A DNA stretch of 64,000 nucleotides from a virus. The position numbers and the translations under genes were made by a program. Below the pieces are notes generated by a model that was not told where the DNA came from, searched no databases, and saw nothing but the letters and a program-made list of their open reading frames with translations. Location of the stretch: IMG/VR virus record IMGVR_UViG_3300013131_000002, positions 1 through 64,000 of that record; one strand, written 5' to 3'. Shown here in pieces: positions 40,801 through 49,317 of the stretch (within the stretch, counting starts at the first letter, position 1; each line of letters opens with the position of its first letter).

Positions 40801-42008
40801 TCAAAGTCAATAGTTTCCTCATTAGAGTATTTGATTATAGTACCAAAGTCTCTCATATCTTCGGCTACTAATTCTCTCCATCCTATGGTTTGTATATTAC
40901 CAAACTCAGGTTCAACAGTAGTATTCCAATTGTTATAGATATCAAAGAAGATATTTCGTAACAATGGATTTCTATCTTCAAAAGCTACCGGTCTTTCAAA
41001 CTTAATTCCGTTGAGAGATGCAACAGTATCTATATAGTTTTTAGTAGCTTCTGCAAGTCTCTCTGGGTTATTAGATTTAACAGCTCTATAGTAAGCAGAC
41101 TCTACTTCAAATGCTTTTTTAGCATCTTCTAATGATACAGCATTTCCTTCTGGTGTGCTGTAGGCATTCATCAAAAAGTAATTTGCAATATCTCCTTTAT
41201 TGGTTCCTACACCAAGAGCAGTCTCTGCATTAAATCCTGGGATATCTTTTCTATCGATTAAGAATTTACTAAGAGTAGATGTAATTTCTCTAGTAGCTTC
41301 CTCTCCATACTCTTGACGATATCTGTAAGCTTTTGTTTCAGGCTTAAATGTTTCTGTGTTACGGAAAAACTTAGCAGGAATTTTATTTGACTCTACTAAA
41401 CGATATAAATCTTTTATTGCAATTTGATTTGTAGTAGCTAGTTTAATATAGCTCCATAGGTTCTTGAACCATTTAGCAATACGTTCTGGGAGAGTTCTCT
41501 CCATTGTACCTTCAGAAAGTACATACTCTCTAAAGTCTTCTGCAAGTTTTTCCTCGTAGTGAAGGTCTTCAAGCTCTTGTTGAGGAATATTTGGGTACTG
41601 TTCTCTTAAAGAATCTAATTGTTCTTTGGTAACAGGGCCATATTTTTTTCTAGCTTCGTCTATTACAAGAGTACGTTGAGCATCATTTAGCATTGAACGG
41701 TGTACAATGTGATAAGCTTCGTGATACTCTGTACCAATTTCTGCACCTCTAGATAAAAATATTGCAGAGTTTTGTACATACCCATGTACAATTCCATTAC
41801 CTATGTTTCCTAATGAATCAACAATCGTAACATCTATGTCTGGAAATCTTTCTTTTAACCATGCTGTAGCCTTATCCTCCTGTATAGGTTTGAAAAATCT
41901 TTCAGGCACATTCCCTTCATACTTATCCCATATGGATAATGCTAGTTCAGGATTTGCTTTTTCTAGAGCTTTCCACTCTGGTAGATTTTTATTAGGACAA
42001 GTTGCCAT
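34860..42008 (-). CDS. Virion RNA polymerase (crAss-like), with N-terminal HExxH motif
   Basis: A 2,382-aa protein. GSDFDVDKLF contains the Asp triad (D1631, D1633, D1635) that binds the catalytic magnesium, the DxDxD signature of crAss-like virion RNA polymerases (phi14:2 gp66, a single-chain enzyme). The N-terminus has a metallopeptidase motif, EYHEAYHIVH (H96, E97, H100), with a possible Glu ligand in KLAEDF (E157). In phi14:2 the polymerase is injected and transcribes early genes. Thus here it should serve the rightward block at 8679-30151. Polymerase identity is strong; peptidase activity unproven. Confidence 0.9.
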   Translation of the reverse strand: MATCPNKNLPEWKALEKANPELALSIWDKYEGNVPERFFKPIQEDKATAWLKERFPDIDVTIVDSLGNIGNGIVHGYVQNSAIFLSRGAEIGTEYHEAYHIVHRSMLNDAQRTLVIDEARKKYGPVTKEQLDSLREQYPNIPQQELEDLHYEEKLAEDFREYVLSEGTMERTLPERIAKWFKNLWSYIKLATTNQIAIKDLYRLVESNKIPAKFFRNTETFKPETKAYRYRQEYGEEATREITSTLSKFLIDRKDIPGFNAETALGVGTNKGDIANYFLMNAYSTPEGNAVSLEDAKKAFEVESAYYRAVKSNNPERLAEATKNYIDTVASLNGIKFERPVAFEDRNPLLRNIFFDIYNNWNTTVEPEFGNIQTIGWRELVAEDMRDFGTIIKYSNEETIDFEDDNGVVEKIYGKSSFESDPADGMTGRVKEILSRVESTEANFLGYNTYLPKDEVYIELLNVFSGSPNFQTMLARAENLIKFKPKYANVLPLLKGLTAADQSAIRAAFSLHQNQFLLFVEDKTETGTSSKIINSNEKSVERAEVTNWKNNSVEVQTEKPRAVYKYTVDEEGNLALTVKKEKAKTIATNYMVVQQSLRSAEEVESQTGISKPVMALARVLWDMSMNIGDSTIFMQTAHNLQKYFNTGVTVSQNNRLVFLKGKQLYAYYVNRPNHELSKLVTKIVKLEFEGQTIKAYKGPQENPINIFGAGGEQRTIRHLASIVPLFKSNKGTSFVNGMNSAVYDMNLPTSLDTIISTLTSETPEAAKMWDMYMADPFNNPNPLTNNKFTGLILQLLKNPLYRTEFKNFVYDSTKGEKDFIAFTDYASFNNADSLITRLNGYLNNANKNLGLNQIPTQGDRSRADVVPFARSRKLTSTFGIQMSQEDIIASYIIQDLARIAKAKNDLQNAPLALLSEGYHYTSKQGKDGKFSIVMRDENGKLVGRAFDSKFMQFDGKLNGIQIVTDLIIPAKNSTEDKMYINGTRHMSDMVVDFLNGKLKQEDPEGYAKFEGSVKDMVAKSMLYFTEKAAEVKGKLIEYDAADRLGMKQVEELGGLELVLRDFVFDDFVARNEFNRIFRGSRAHTKSLDNFYKRMAPLTTPVSRMTIAGELAVEEPGVAGQYGMSPTYTSAILRDDNLRMTIADENRNVKIAKDLEAGMVNAGVDPAIAKSIAQSFDPTITKIEGTDGQGFASIDMYRKSMQGDGKWFAYHEDAFNEYKNAQAEGRPAIFAYQATSVLPRNAKAGQRIIIEPFKPYFESLQNINNNVTPINEKNSWRVLLEEATKDNSTMNDLRQRMEKTGQYANNPNISKIDVVNVESVRKFHKSSVYQVTGEAGEFTNLYVEELNSRGLGFPQKISDTGKQKAIINRQLKKNAIANVNKAGVYKYNAGIKGKEVAIKGDQLLKFFHEATENMAEIATRSLFKELGIDGILKAQKSLSGERFKEEYEARLKALKIIRGILEKENLERKLPSNYDDALNIVIDKESGMPRFAIPLDFPVYQTKFQQILFGMFNNQVFKQKALGIEAVQFAQFGGSEENSNLNFYAIKTDNEGKPRLGHMEVMIRPDIARKFGVEPGQSLDNIPEELLRMIGYRIPNQDKSSTILIKIKGFLPDNYTKAVQVPPHITKLMGSDFDVDKLFILAPYLSKNEKGEVTKVSLDYNKAIKDNTIKNAVPEGSKALEVYTNVILDTIEAVMSSPMHLTETVRPLDEESLTSIMASILERNPSLVNNTEFASPMKETEIAERAIIGNTLKGLWNNVLSGRNVAAAGTVVTTPEYAIKLDNKVYKKHLEKVGTEATKIDATIPTSTLIGRYVSAAVDAANNPKQYELNDRTITLPVEAFWITFNGDTVALHDFLNQPIIRYFTDVFYNKYGGELTEMNSAYVDAMKEFKLTPLNDINRYETINMNRKDLAELKRNDKKNITQGIFMNNFMKFSKAGSQLMEFYQTITPDTADGMNSIDRIEAYKDKRLAFDDKSGAQAFRGPDGMSNPVDQFLGDDSIYGTQKAYDRMSDSAMQMASILFPANTSPAFKTFKDNLKLNVGEIQFTPEQHRDISRNLNLRMLLTPRVLLRNDMGEIDVVEESPLADFFTQEHLSKTYLSKDTNIDKKLDEMKAKYPSLTGNKFVSNFARDEKNDSMEAKFFTVKFDNSYGFSRTEKDMFTAELRKLLYSPEKYVTDPGNTEQIKEIKELAEDLAAHSIVSRGFDIGANSFTDIIPVEFWTSPRINRYGKDAGKVTAKSPVEFFMTKVKDVQSNDYLNDELFNFIRANAFMRHGKKTLLRKKNISKLADQLAVSGISNNFVLLVDKKNKDVGLFVKSSTTETGGVYTRVQPLGISKRLVELSGVSNINPEVGVTTSVEGGAMVLLKDNREEGDDNESLTFCSI

Positions 42009-42009
42009 A

Positions 42010-45000
42010 TTAACAGATTTCTTTTAGTATTTCGTTTGCTTCTTGTGGAGTTTTACCTAACTCTATTAAGAAGGAGTAAGTTACTTCCGATTTTTCATAT
42101 TCAATACCATCTACACTTACAGTTTGTAAAGATACAATATCTTCGTTTAATAGATCAGGATTTGATCCTTCTGTTGCTGCTACTAATGCTTGAAGGTCTT
42201 CCATAGACATAGGAGCCCCAGTAGATTGTGCAGGTGCTGGAGTAGTTGGTGTTGGAGCAGTTTCTTTTGTAACTTCCTTCTTAACCTTTATTTTTAGTTT
42301 AAGAGCCATACCTGGTCTTAAGAAATTAGATTTTAGGTTGTTAGCTTTCTTAATAGCATCTACAGTTGTTCCATATTTAGCTGCAAGAGATTTTAAAGTC
42401 TCACCTTTTTTAACAATGTGCTTTTTCCAAACCTCTTGTTCTACAGTTTCTTTACTAGCAGCTTTCTCTGCAGCAGCTTTTTTCTCAGCTTGTTGTGCAG
42501 CTATAGCAGCAGCAATAGCATCTGGTACAGCTGGGGTAGTAACAGGTACACCTGGCATTCCTGGAAGAGTTGGTAATCCCAAGTTGATATCTGCAGTGAT
42601 AGTATTTGCAGCAGGAGCAGGTTGATTTGTAGGCTGATCGAATACCTTAGCTTTCATCTCCTCCTTAACTTCTATAGCTACTCCATTAGATTCAATAGTT
42701 CCAAACTCTAATCCGATGTCAAAGAAGACTGATCCATACCCATTATTGGCTACGTCAGATGCTAAGATAGCTTTACTTCCAATTCCTTCTTTACGATCTT
42801 CCGTTGCTTCTTTCTCAGAGAATAAATAATCTGTGTAAGAAGGGTAAGTTCTTTCAGAGTTTATAGGGCTTACATATGGAGCATTGGTTTCAAGAAGGGC
42901 TTTAGAAACTTGGAAACGTTTCTGAGCAAGCTGATCTAAAAACTCTTTAACCATTACTGGCTTCAATTTTTCAAACTCTGCTTTATCTCTTGCTGCAGAT
43001 TTGAAATCTTTACCACCTTCTTCTGTTTGCTCCACTACAGTAAAAGAGAATGGGAGATCAGCATTACCTGTTCTCTTGTATTCTTCTATTGCAGGAATAA
43101 GTTTATCATATTGTACAGACACTAAGCTGTTAGCAGCAGGAGACCAGAATGTTACACGGATACCGTTCTTTCCTTCTGTAGCTCCCCAGTTTTTACTAAC
43201 TTCTTCCACATACATATAACCAGGAGCAGATACTTTAATCTTGTTAGTACCAACTATTTGGTTAAAGGTATTTACATCTCTATTTTTCAAAGATGCTATA
43301 GCAGCATCTTGTGCTTCTTGAGTTAAGAATCTTGTACTACCTTGTACTACACGGTAGTTTCCATTAGGGTCTTGTACTAAGAATGCTACAACCCCTGCAT
43401 CTGTTAAGTTATCATAGTTAAGGATTGCTTGCTCTAATGCATATGAAATTTTAGATAACTCTTCAGGCATTAAACCTTCTGTATTTCCTAATTCCCATCT
43501 ACGAGTTATAGAGCTAGTATTTCCTTCTGCATCTTTAGTTTCTACCCCGGTAGCTATAGCTACTATAGGAGTGGTGCTAGTAGGAACTCCATTAACAAAT
43601 CTTGTCCCTAATCCATTTTCAGAAGCAGGATTTACAAAGATTACATTCCCAAGTATATCACGAAGGTTGATAATATTACCTTTACTTCCAGTAGTAAACT
43701 TCTTAGATTTTATTGTAGATGTAGCTTTTCCACCATTTTTAATAGTGTCGTAAATTATTTGACGAGTATGTCCTTTGTATCCATCAGTAGAATCAGGTCT
43801 AAATCCTGTAAGCATTCCTACGTAAGTTTCTACTTGTATAGTTTTCCCAACAGAGTCTACTTTATCTTCTACTATTTTAACAAAGATTGGAACTTCCTCC
43901 CAATGTCTATCTTCTGGAAGAGAGTCCTTACCCTCAGTCTGCCACCACTTAGTATCTTCTCTTACTTCAAATACTACAGTTGTACCAGGTTTAGCTGTAT
44001 TAGGATTTCCTAAAGCTTTCTTGTCCAATGTGATAATGCCGATCTCATCTCCTTTCTCATTTACCACAATACGACTTTTTCTACGAGTGTCATTAGGAAT
44101 GCCTACAGATACTTCTGTGCTACTAGCAGTTCCTAATACTTTATAGTTATCATCTAAATCATATTCACCTTTTGTAAGTTGAATATCTAATTGCACAGAC
44201 ACTGTGTTTCCAGTAGGAACTTCCTCATCAGTTTCGAATTCGATAGGATTAACTAGTCCAACAGTAGTAACTTGTCCACCAGCTTGATCTGTATGAGTGT
44301 TACTAGACATGTCATTAGTAGCTTTTTGCTCGTCTGCTAATCTTGCTTCGATTTCACCAGGCTCTGTTCCTACTTCATCCAGCCCCGTGTCTTCAGATGT
44401 TTCTCCAGTTCGCTGACTCTGTTCTTCAGCGATTTGCCTTGCAGCAGTTTCTTCAGTTCCTTCGGCAGATACTGTTCTACGACCCAACTTGATGTCAATT
44501 TCATCGGTATAATCATTTATTTGTTCAATTTTTCTAGCAGCTTTCTTTTCATTGAAAGCTATAACTTGTCTTGCTTGAGTAATTTCGTTTTGTATTTCAG
44601 CAAGTTTTTTAGCACCCTCTACTGTGTTAGGGTCTATACTTCCAGAGTTTAGAGTATTTTGATGCTCATCAATCAATGCTTGAAGTTTATCAATCTCCTC
44701 ATCTAGTATAGCTACTTCTACTTCAAGCTCTTCAATTTTTTGACCCAAGGCCCCAACTTCTATTTGTATTCTTTCACCTCTGTCTACAAGAGTAGTACGT
44801 CTAACATTATGCATTTTTTGCATACTAGCAATAAGACCTCTTAATTTCTTAACAGTTTCATCTTTATTAGCATCTTGCAAAGTATAACCTAAAGCAGCAT
44901 AATCTGCATAAACACTATCTAATACTTTATTTAAAGTTCTGATATTAGATGAGAGTTGAAGCATCTGCATTTTAATAACTTCATTAGTTATTGCATCTAC

Positions 45001-48000
45001 AGGTAGAGTATACTCTTGGCTTATTACAGAGTCTACAATTTCTTGTATAATCTCTTGTCTGTCTTGTTCTACTTCTTGAGTCTCTTCTTCAGTCATAGTA
45101 GCAACTTGACTAGTATAGTTTCTAAATGCCATAGCTAATAATAGCTTTTCATATACAGCATCTATAACCTCTACTTCATCTTGCCCTCTACGTTTTCTGA
45201 ATGTGTAGTATTCTTGTTTATCTACATCAAATAAAGTAATGCTGCTAACTTCTCCATCGGGACTGAGGTTAACTGCATCCATAATTGTAACACCCGTGTT
45301 TTCATAACGTCTTCCTCCTATTAAGAACCCACGACCTGTGGGTGCATGTGTACGAACTCCGTCAACTTCCACTACTTCAGTATCAGCATTTGTTACAAGC
45401 TTATTTGCTTCAGTAACAGTTGGATCAGCTGCTCTTCTTTCTTCTTCTAGCATTCTTTGCCCAAGATCATCTACTTCATCTTCTGGGGTATTTACTTCAG
45501 AAGTTTTTCTAGCAGATGCATCATTAGCTATTACCTCTTTAAATTTATTTGTAAACTGCTCTAATCCTGCTAAATTTTCTATAGCATCTGCCCAGATAAA
45601 AGTTTCAGAAGGATTTGATTGCATTTGGTATTGAGCAACTACTATTAATTTTTTAGCAGCTTTATCATAGTAAACACTTAATCCAGTTACTACTACAGGT
45701 TCTTGAAACTGTGCTGCAAGTTTAATTTGAATTTGCTCTGTAACAGCTGCAAGTATTTTATCACCTTGCTTTTCTCTATTTATAAATTTAAATAAAGCAG
45801 CAAGATCATATGGCATACTGTCTACCTCATCCAATATAGAATTAACTTTATTAGTTATTCCAGCTCTTAGTTCTGAATTCTTTTTATATTTCAAGGATTC
45901 GTTATAAGCAGCTTTCATCATTGGAGACATAGAGTCATAATCTAACTTTCTCATCTCCTCAACAGATAGAGTAGAAAATTTATCTTTTCTAATTTCTGCC
46001 TGACGTTTCTTAAGTTCTTTGATAGTCTTTAAAGCTTCAGCTTTTAGAGTATCATCAGTGATATTAGGAAGTGCATTGATTAATTGTTCAGCTGTTTGAG
46101 CATGAAGTATTAAATCTTTTGCTACTTGATTTCTTCTCTCTTCTAAATTCTTACTTTGATCAGCTTGAAGTGCTTCGTAATATAAAGTACGTTTGTCTGG
46201 ATTTTTACGTAACTCTTCATATGCAGATACAGCTTGCTCTCTTGCAGCAGCTGTTGCAAACATATCTGAAAAAGCATTGTTAATTTCTTCTCTGTCTTGT
46301 GGATCTAAAGCTCGTAGAACCAGGTTCAAATGGTCTACAGTATTTTTACCCATAGAGTATTGCAACAGTTCTTCTACAGATTTAGAATCTACTTTTCCAT
46401 CAGCTCCTGGGGTAACTTTTCCAGACTTGATAGAGAACTTTAATATATTAGGATCTAATGCTGGTAATCCTTGAGCTTTTAATTTATCATTTACTTTATC
46501 TACAAGTTGATCAATTTTTGCTTCGTGATTATCCATTTCAACAGCAGCAGAGTAAAGCATATTACGATATGCTTCTGTTACTCTGATTTGAAGATCCTCT
46601 TGGTTACGTTGCTCTGCAGACATAGTCAATCTTTCCAAAGGAGTGGACCTCTCTTGGATAGGAATCATTTCTTTAATATTCTTAGCAACTTGTGTATTTC
46701 TTCTTAAAGCATCTTTAACATCTCTTACAGTAGACTGAATATCTTTTTCTGTAAAAGCTTTAGCTTGGCTTTCATTTAAATGTGGAAGAGCAAATTTTAC
46801 AAATTCTTCTGGAGTCAGTTTCTCTAGATCGTCCAACATTTCTTCATACATATCTGTAGCCCCAAACTGCTCAGCAATCATTGCTTCATTTGCTAGAGCT
46901 TTTGATAAAATATTAGCAGCAGTTTTATGATCTCCTTTCTTAGTGGCTTTATGGTAATCCTCCATCATAGCTTGAGTCTCAGAAGACATCTCTGCACGTT
47001 GTGTAATCTTAGATAGGATACCTGAGTTTCTGATTGCTAATATTTTTTCTGTAGCTTGCTTTTGTTGTTTAGATTGTCCTCTAGAAGAGAATGCAGTCAT
47101 ACCTCCACCTATCATTGCCCCTATCAAACCTTGCTCTAAACTCTCTTCTTCTGTAAAAGTCTTTTTAAATGCTTCAGCAAAATGTTCAGCTACACTAGCA
47201 GTACCGTCTGTTTGTCTTTTACTCCAATACCCTAAGTTAAATTGTTGGGCACCATACTGTGCAAGTTCTTGTCCTCCCTCGAATATTGCTCCCTTACCTA
47301 GTGTGGCACCTTTTTTTACAACTTTTTCAGCTAACTTTCCAGCTTTACTTGTAAACCAAGTAGCCTCTGTAGCAGATCCTGCAGCTCCAGTAAGTCTTGA
47401 TGCTGTTACAACTTCTTCTCCAATACCTGCAACAGGGACATTAAATCTTCCAAGCAACTTGCTTCCCATTAAAGCTGAGATCATAAACATGTTTGATCCT
47501 AAAAGGATAGGCATGTTAATAGCAAAGTTTGTATTACCAGCTGCATTTGCATATCTTTCAATCTCAGCCATCTCATCTGGTGGAATCAAGTTTCTTGATT
47601 TACCAGGATTAGCAGCTTCCCATTCTTGAAATTTAGTTTCTATATATTGTCTTTTAACATCACGAGATTCTACGGCAGCTTCTGCATACGATGCTGAGTA
47701 AGATGCTGCTAGCATTTTTCCAGCCTTCATCATTCTACCTTTGAATGGGCTGATTTGACCTGCAGCTAAATTTTCTACAGCTCGTACAGAGTTAGCACTT
47801 GCTGCCCCACCACCTCCAATTGTTCTAGTAGCTGCTGCAGCTTCTGCTCCTAATGCTTCAGATATTACACCAGCTTTTGGTCCTTTTCCTACAGCTCTTT
47901 GGATTAAGTTTTTAGCTCCACGATATGCACTTCCTGATATAGACTTTCCTTTTGTTAAATATAAAGGAGCCATAGCACCAGCAGCAAATCCTATCCCATT

Positions 48001-49305
48001 CATTACTTTGTCAAAGTAGAAGTTAGCAGAACCTTCTTCAAATGGAATCCAATTAATTTCATTACTATCTAACTCTTTTCTAGTATAGTAAAATGGCATA
48101 GCATTGCTAGCACTTTCTCTAAGTTCATCTAAATAATTTCCTAAGTCTGTATCCCAATAAGCAGCTGCTATATCTTGCCAAGCTTCTGGCCCACTTTTGT
48201 CTTGAATGGTTTTTGAAACAGCTTCTTTATATCGAGCTAGAACTTGTTTAGATCCTATTCCACCAGGTGCATTATATCCAACTGTTCCCCCAAACATAGA
48301 TTTAATAGCTAATCCTGCTTGGTAAGATCCAGATCTTTGAGCTTTCTCTTCTTTAATAGCCATAACAGCGTCATCCACTGTTAGGTTTTTTTCACGAAGA
48401 GCTCTCATTAAAGCTGCATCTGTTTCTATAGTCGATCTTAAATTTCTTTCTAAAGTAGCTTCGTCAGATGTTTTTTCTATTATAGCTTTTCTAGTAGGTC
48501 CTCCTGCAAACTGATCCTCAGCCATTACAGACTCGTCTAGATAATATTCTCTTCCGTCAGATCCTTTTACAGTTTCATGTGGGGACATCAATCCAAATGA
48601 TTCTAAAAAGTCTACAGCAGAGAATAACAATCCTGGAGTAGATTCTTCTGCCTCCAACATTGTGTGAGTTTTATTTTTTCCAGCTATATAACTTTCAGTA
48701 GCTCTTTTAGTCTCAGCATTTAATCCTGCAATCCCTAAACTTGCTAATCCTGTTGGAGCTCCAAGTAATGATTCGGTACCTGTAGTTAATGCTGTTACAA
48801 GCAAGTTACCTGCACCATATCCAAACTTTGTCCAAGATCCTTGCTTTTGAGCCCTCATGTCTTCCCAGTCATTCTCCGTAGTAGGAGTAAAACCGTTTGC
48901 CATCATCTTCCTAGCACTAGGATCTTTTGGGCCCTTACCATGTAGGAATTCTATTTCTTTGGTACCTGTCAAGAATCCACGGTTAACACCGTCATACATC
49001 TTGTAGGAATCTGTATTATTAAATGGTTTTCCAGTAAAGGGATCTAATTGACTGGCAGACTGCAGTTCATATAGATTAAATTTATTGCTATTAATATTTT
49101 TGTTAATAGCTGATACTGTATCTTTAGACACGGGATTTCCACCCATATCTAGTACAGGTCCTTTTGGTTTATTCTTTAATCCAGGTCCAGATACACTTTC
49201 TAAATTTAAAACTGCTCCTCCTGTACTTGAAGATTGGTAAGGCACTCCAGTAAGGGGATCTACCCCAGGTGATGGGGTAAAAGGGTCTTTGTTAAATTCT
49301 GCCAT
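42010..49305 (-). CDS. Giant virion protein with LysM domain (2,431 aa)
   Basis: The longest gene of the window. The N-terminal 100 residues are proline/glycine-rich with DPLTG/DPFTG motifs. Glycine/alanine-rich hydrophobic stretches follow (about 162-196 and later segments such as GIGFAAGAMAPLYL), which might contact membranes. A long coiled-coil region lies around the middle (to about 1600). Near the C-terminus a LysM module is clear (residues about 2290-2339, KKHIVKKGETLKSLAAKYGT), a peptidoglycan-binding fold. Located just upstream of the RNA polymerase, it is likely an ejected cargo or periplasm-spanning protein. Confidence 0.75.
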   Translation of the reverse strand: MAEFNKDPFTPSPGVDPLTGVPYQSSSTGGAVLNLESVSGPGLKNKPKGPVLDMGGNPVSKDTVSAINKNINSNKFNLYELQSASQLDPFTGKPFNNTDSYKMYDGVNRGFLTGTKEIEFLHGKGPKDPSARKMMANGFTPTTENDWEDMRAQKQGSWTKFGYGAGNLLVTALTTGTESLLGAPTGLASLGIAGLNAETKRATESYIAGKNKTHTMLEAEESTPGLLFSAVDFLESFGLMSPHETVKGSDGREYYLDESVMAEDQFAGGPTRKAIIEKTSDEATLERNLRSTIETDAALMRALREKNLTVDDAVMAIKEEKAQRSGSYQAGLAIKSMFGGTVGYNAPGGIGSKQVLARYKEAVSKTIQDKSGPEAWQDIAAAYWDTDLGNYLDELRESASNAMPFYYTRKELDSNEINWIPFEEGSANFYFDKVMNGIGFAAGAMAPLYLTKGKSISGSAYRGAKNLIQRAVGKGPKAGVISEALGAEAAAATRTIGGGGAASANSVRAVENLAAGQISPFKGRMMKAGKMLAASYSASYAEAAVESRDVKRQYIETKFQEWEAANPGKSRNLIPPDEMAEIERYANAAGNTNFAINMPILLGSNMFMISALMGSKLLGRFNVPVAGIGEEVVTASRLTGAAGSATEATWFTSKAGKLAEKVVKKGATLGKGAIFEGGQELAQYGAQQFNLGYWSKRQTDGTASVAEHFAEAFKKTFTEEESLEQGLIGAMIGGGMTAFSSRGQSKQQKQATEKILAIRNSGILSKITQRAEMSSETQAMMEDYHKATKKGDHKTAANILSKALANEAMIAEQFGATDMYEEMLDDLEKLTPEEFVKFALPHLNESQAKAFTEKDIQSTVRDVKDALRRNTQVAKNIKEMIPIQERSTPLERLTMSAEQRNQEDLQIRVTEAYRNMLYSAAVEMDNHEAKIDQLVDKVNDKLKAQGLPALDPNILKFSIKSGKVTPGADGKVDSKSVEELLQYSMGKNTVDHLNLVLRALDPQDREEINNAFSDMFATAAAREQAVSAYEELRKNPDKRTLYYEALQADQSKNLEERRNQVAKDLILHAQTAEQLINALPNITDDTLKAEALKTIKELKKRQAEIRKDKFSTLSVEEMRKLDYDSMSPMMKAAYNESLKYKKNSELRAGITNKVNSILDEVDSMPYDLAALFKFINREKQGDKILAAVTEQIQIKLAAQFQEPVVVTGLSVYYDKAAKKLIVVAQYQMQSNPSETFIWADAIENLAGLEQFTNKFKEVIANDASARKTSEVNTPEDEVDDLGQRMLEEERRAADPTVTEANKLVTNADTEVVEVDGVRTHAPTGRGFLIGGRRYENTGVTIMDAVNLSPDGEVSSITLFDVDKQEYYTFRKRRGQDEVEVIDAVYEKLLLAMAFRNYTSQVATMTEEETQEVEQDRQEIIQEIVDSVISQEYTLPVDAITNEVIKMQMLQLSSNIRTLNKVLDSVYADYAALGYTLQDANKDETVKKLRGLIASMQKMHNVRRTTLVDRGERIQIEVGALGQKIEELEVEVAILDEEIDKLQALIDEHQNTLNSGSIDPNTVEGAKKLAEIQNEITQARQVIAFNEKKAARKIEQINDYTDEIDIKLGRRTVSAEGTEETAARQIAEEQSQRTGETSEDTGLDEVGTEPGEIEARLADEQKATNDMSSNTHTDQAGGQVTTVGLVNPIEFETDEEVPTGNTVSVQLDIQLTKGEYDLDDNYKVLGTASSTEVSVGIPNDTRRKSRIVVNEKGDEIGIITLDKKALGNPNTAKPGTTVVFEVREDTKWWQTEGKDSLPEDRHWEEVPIFVKIVEDKVDSVGKTIQVETYVGMLTGFRPDSTDGYKGHTRQIIYDTIKNGGKATSTIKSKKFTTGSKGNIINLRDILGNVIFVNPASENGLGTRFVNGVPTSTTPIVAIATGVETKDAEGNTSSITRRWELGNTEGLMPEELSKISYALEQAILNYDNLTDAGVVAFLVQDPNGNYRVVQGSTRFLTQEAQDAAIASLKNRDVNTFNQIVGTNKIKVSAPGYMYVEEVSKNWGATEGKNGIRVTFWSPAANSLVSVQYDKLIPAIEEYKRTGNADLPFSFTVVEQTEEGGKDFKSAARDKAEFEKLKPVMVKEFLDQLAQKRFQVSKALLETNAPYVSPINSERTYPSYTDYLFSEKEATEDRKEGIGSKAILASDVANNGYGSVFFDIGLEFGTIESNGVAIEVKEEMKAKVFDQPTNQPAPAANTITADINLGLPTLPGMPGVPVTTPAVPDAIAAAIAAQQAEKKAAAEKAASKETVEQEVWKKHIVKKGETLKSLAAKYGTTVDAIKKANNLKSNFLRPGMALKLKIKVKKEVTKETAPTPTTPAPAQSTGAPMSMEDLQALVAATEGSNPDLLNEDIVSLQTVSVDGIEYEKSEVTYSFLIELGKTPQEANEILKEIC

Positions 49306-49317
49306 TTGAATACAAAT

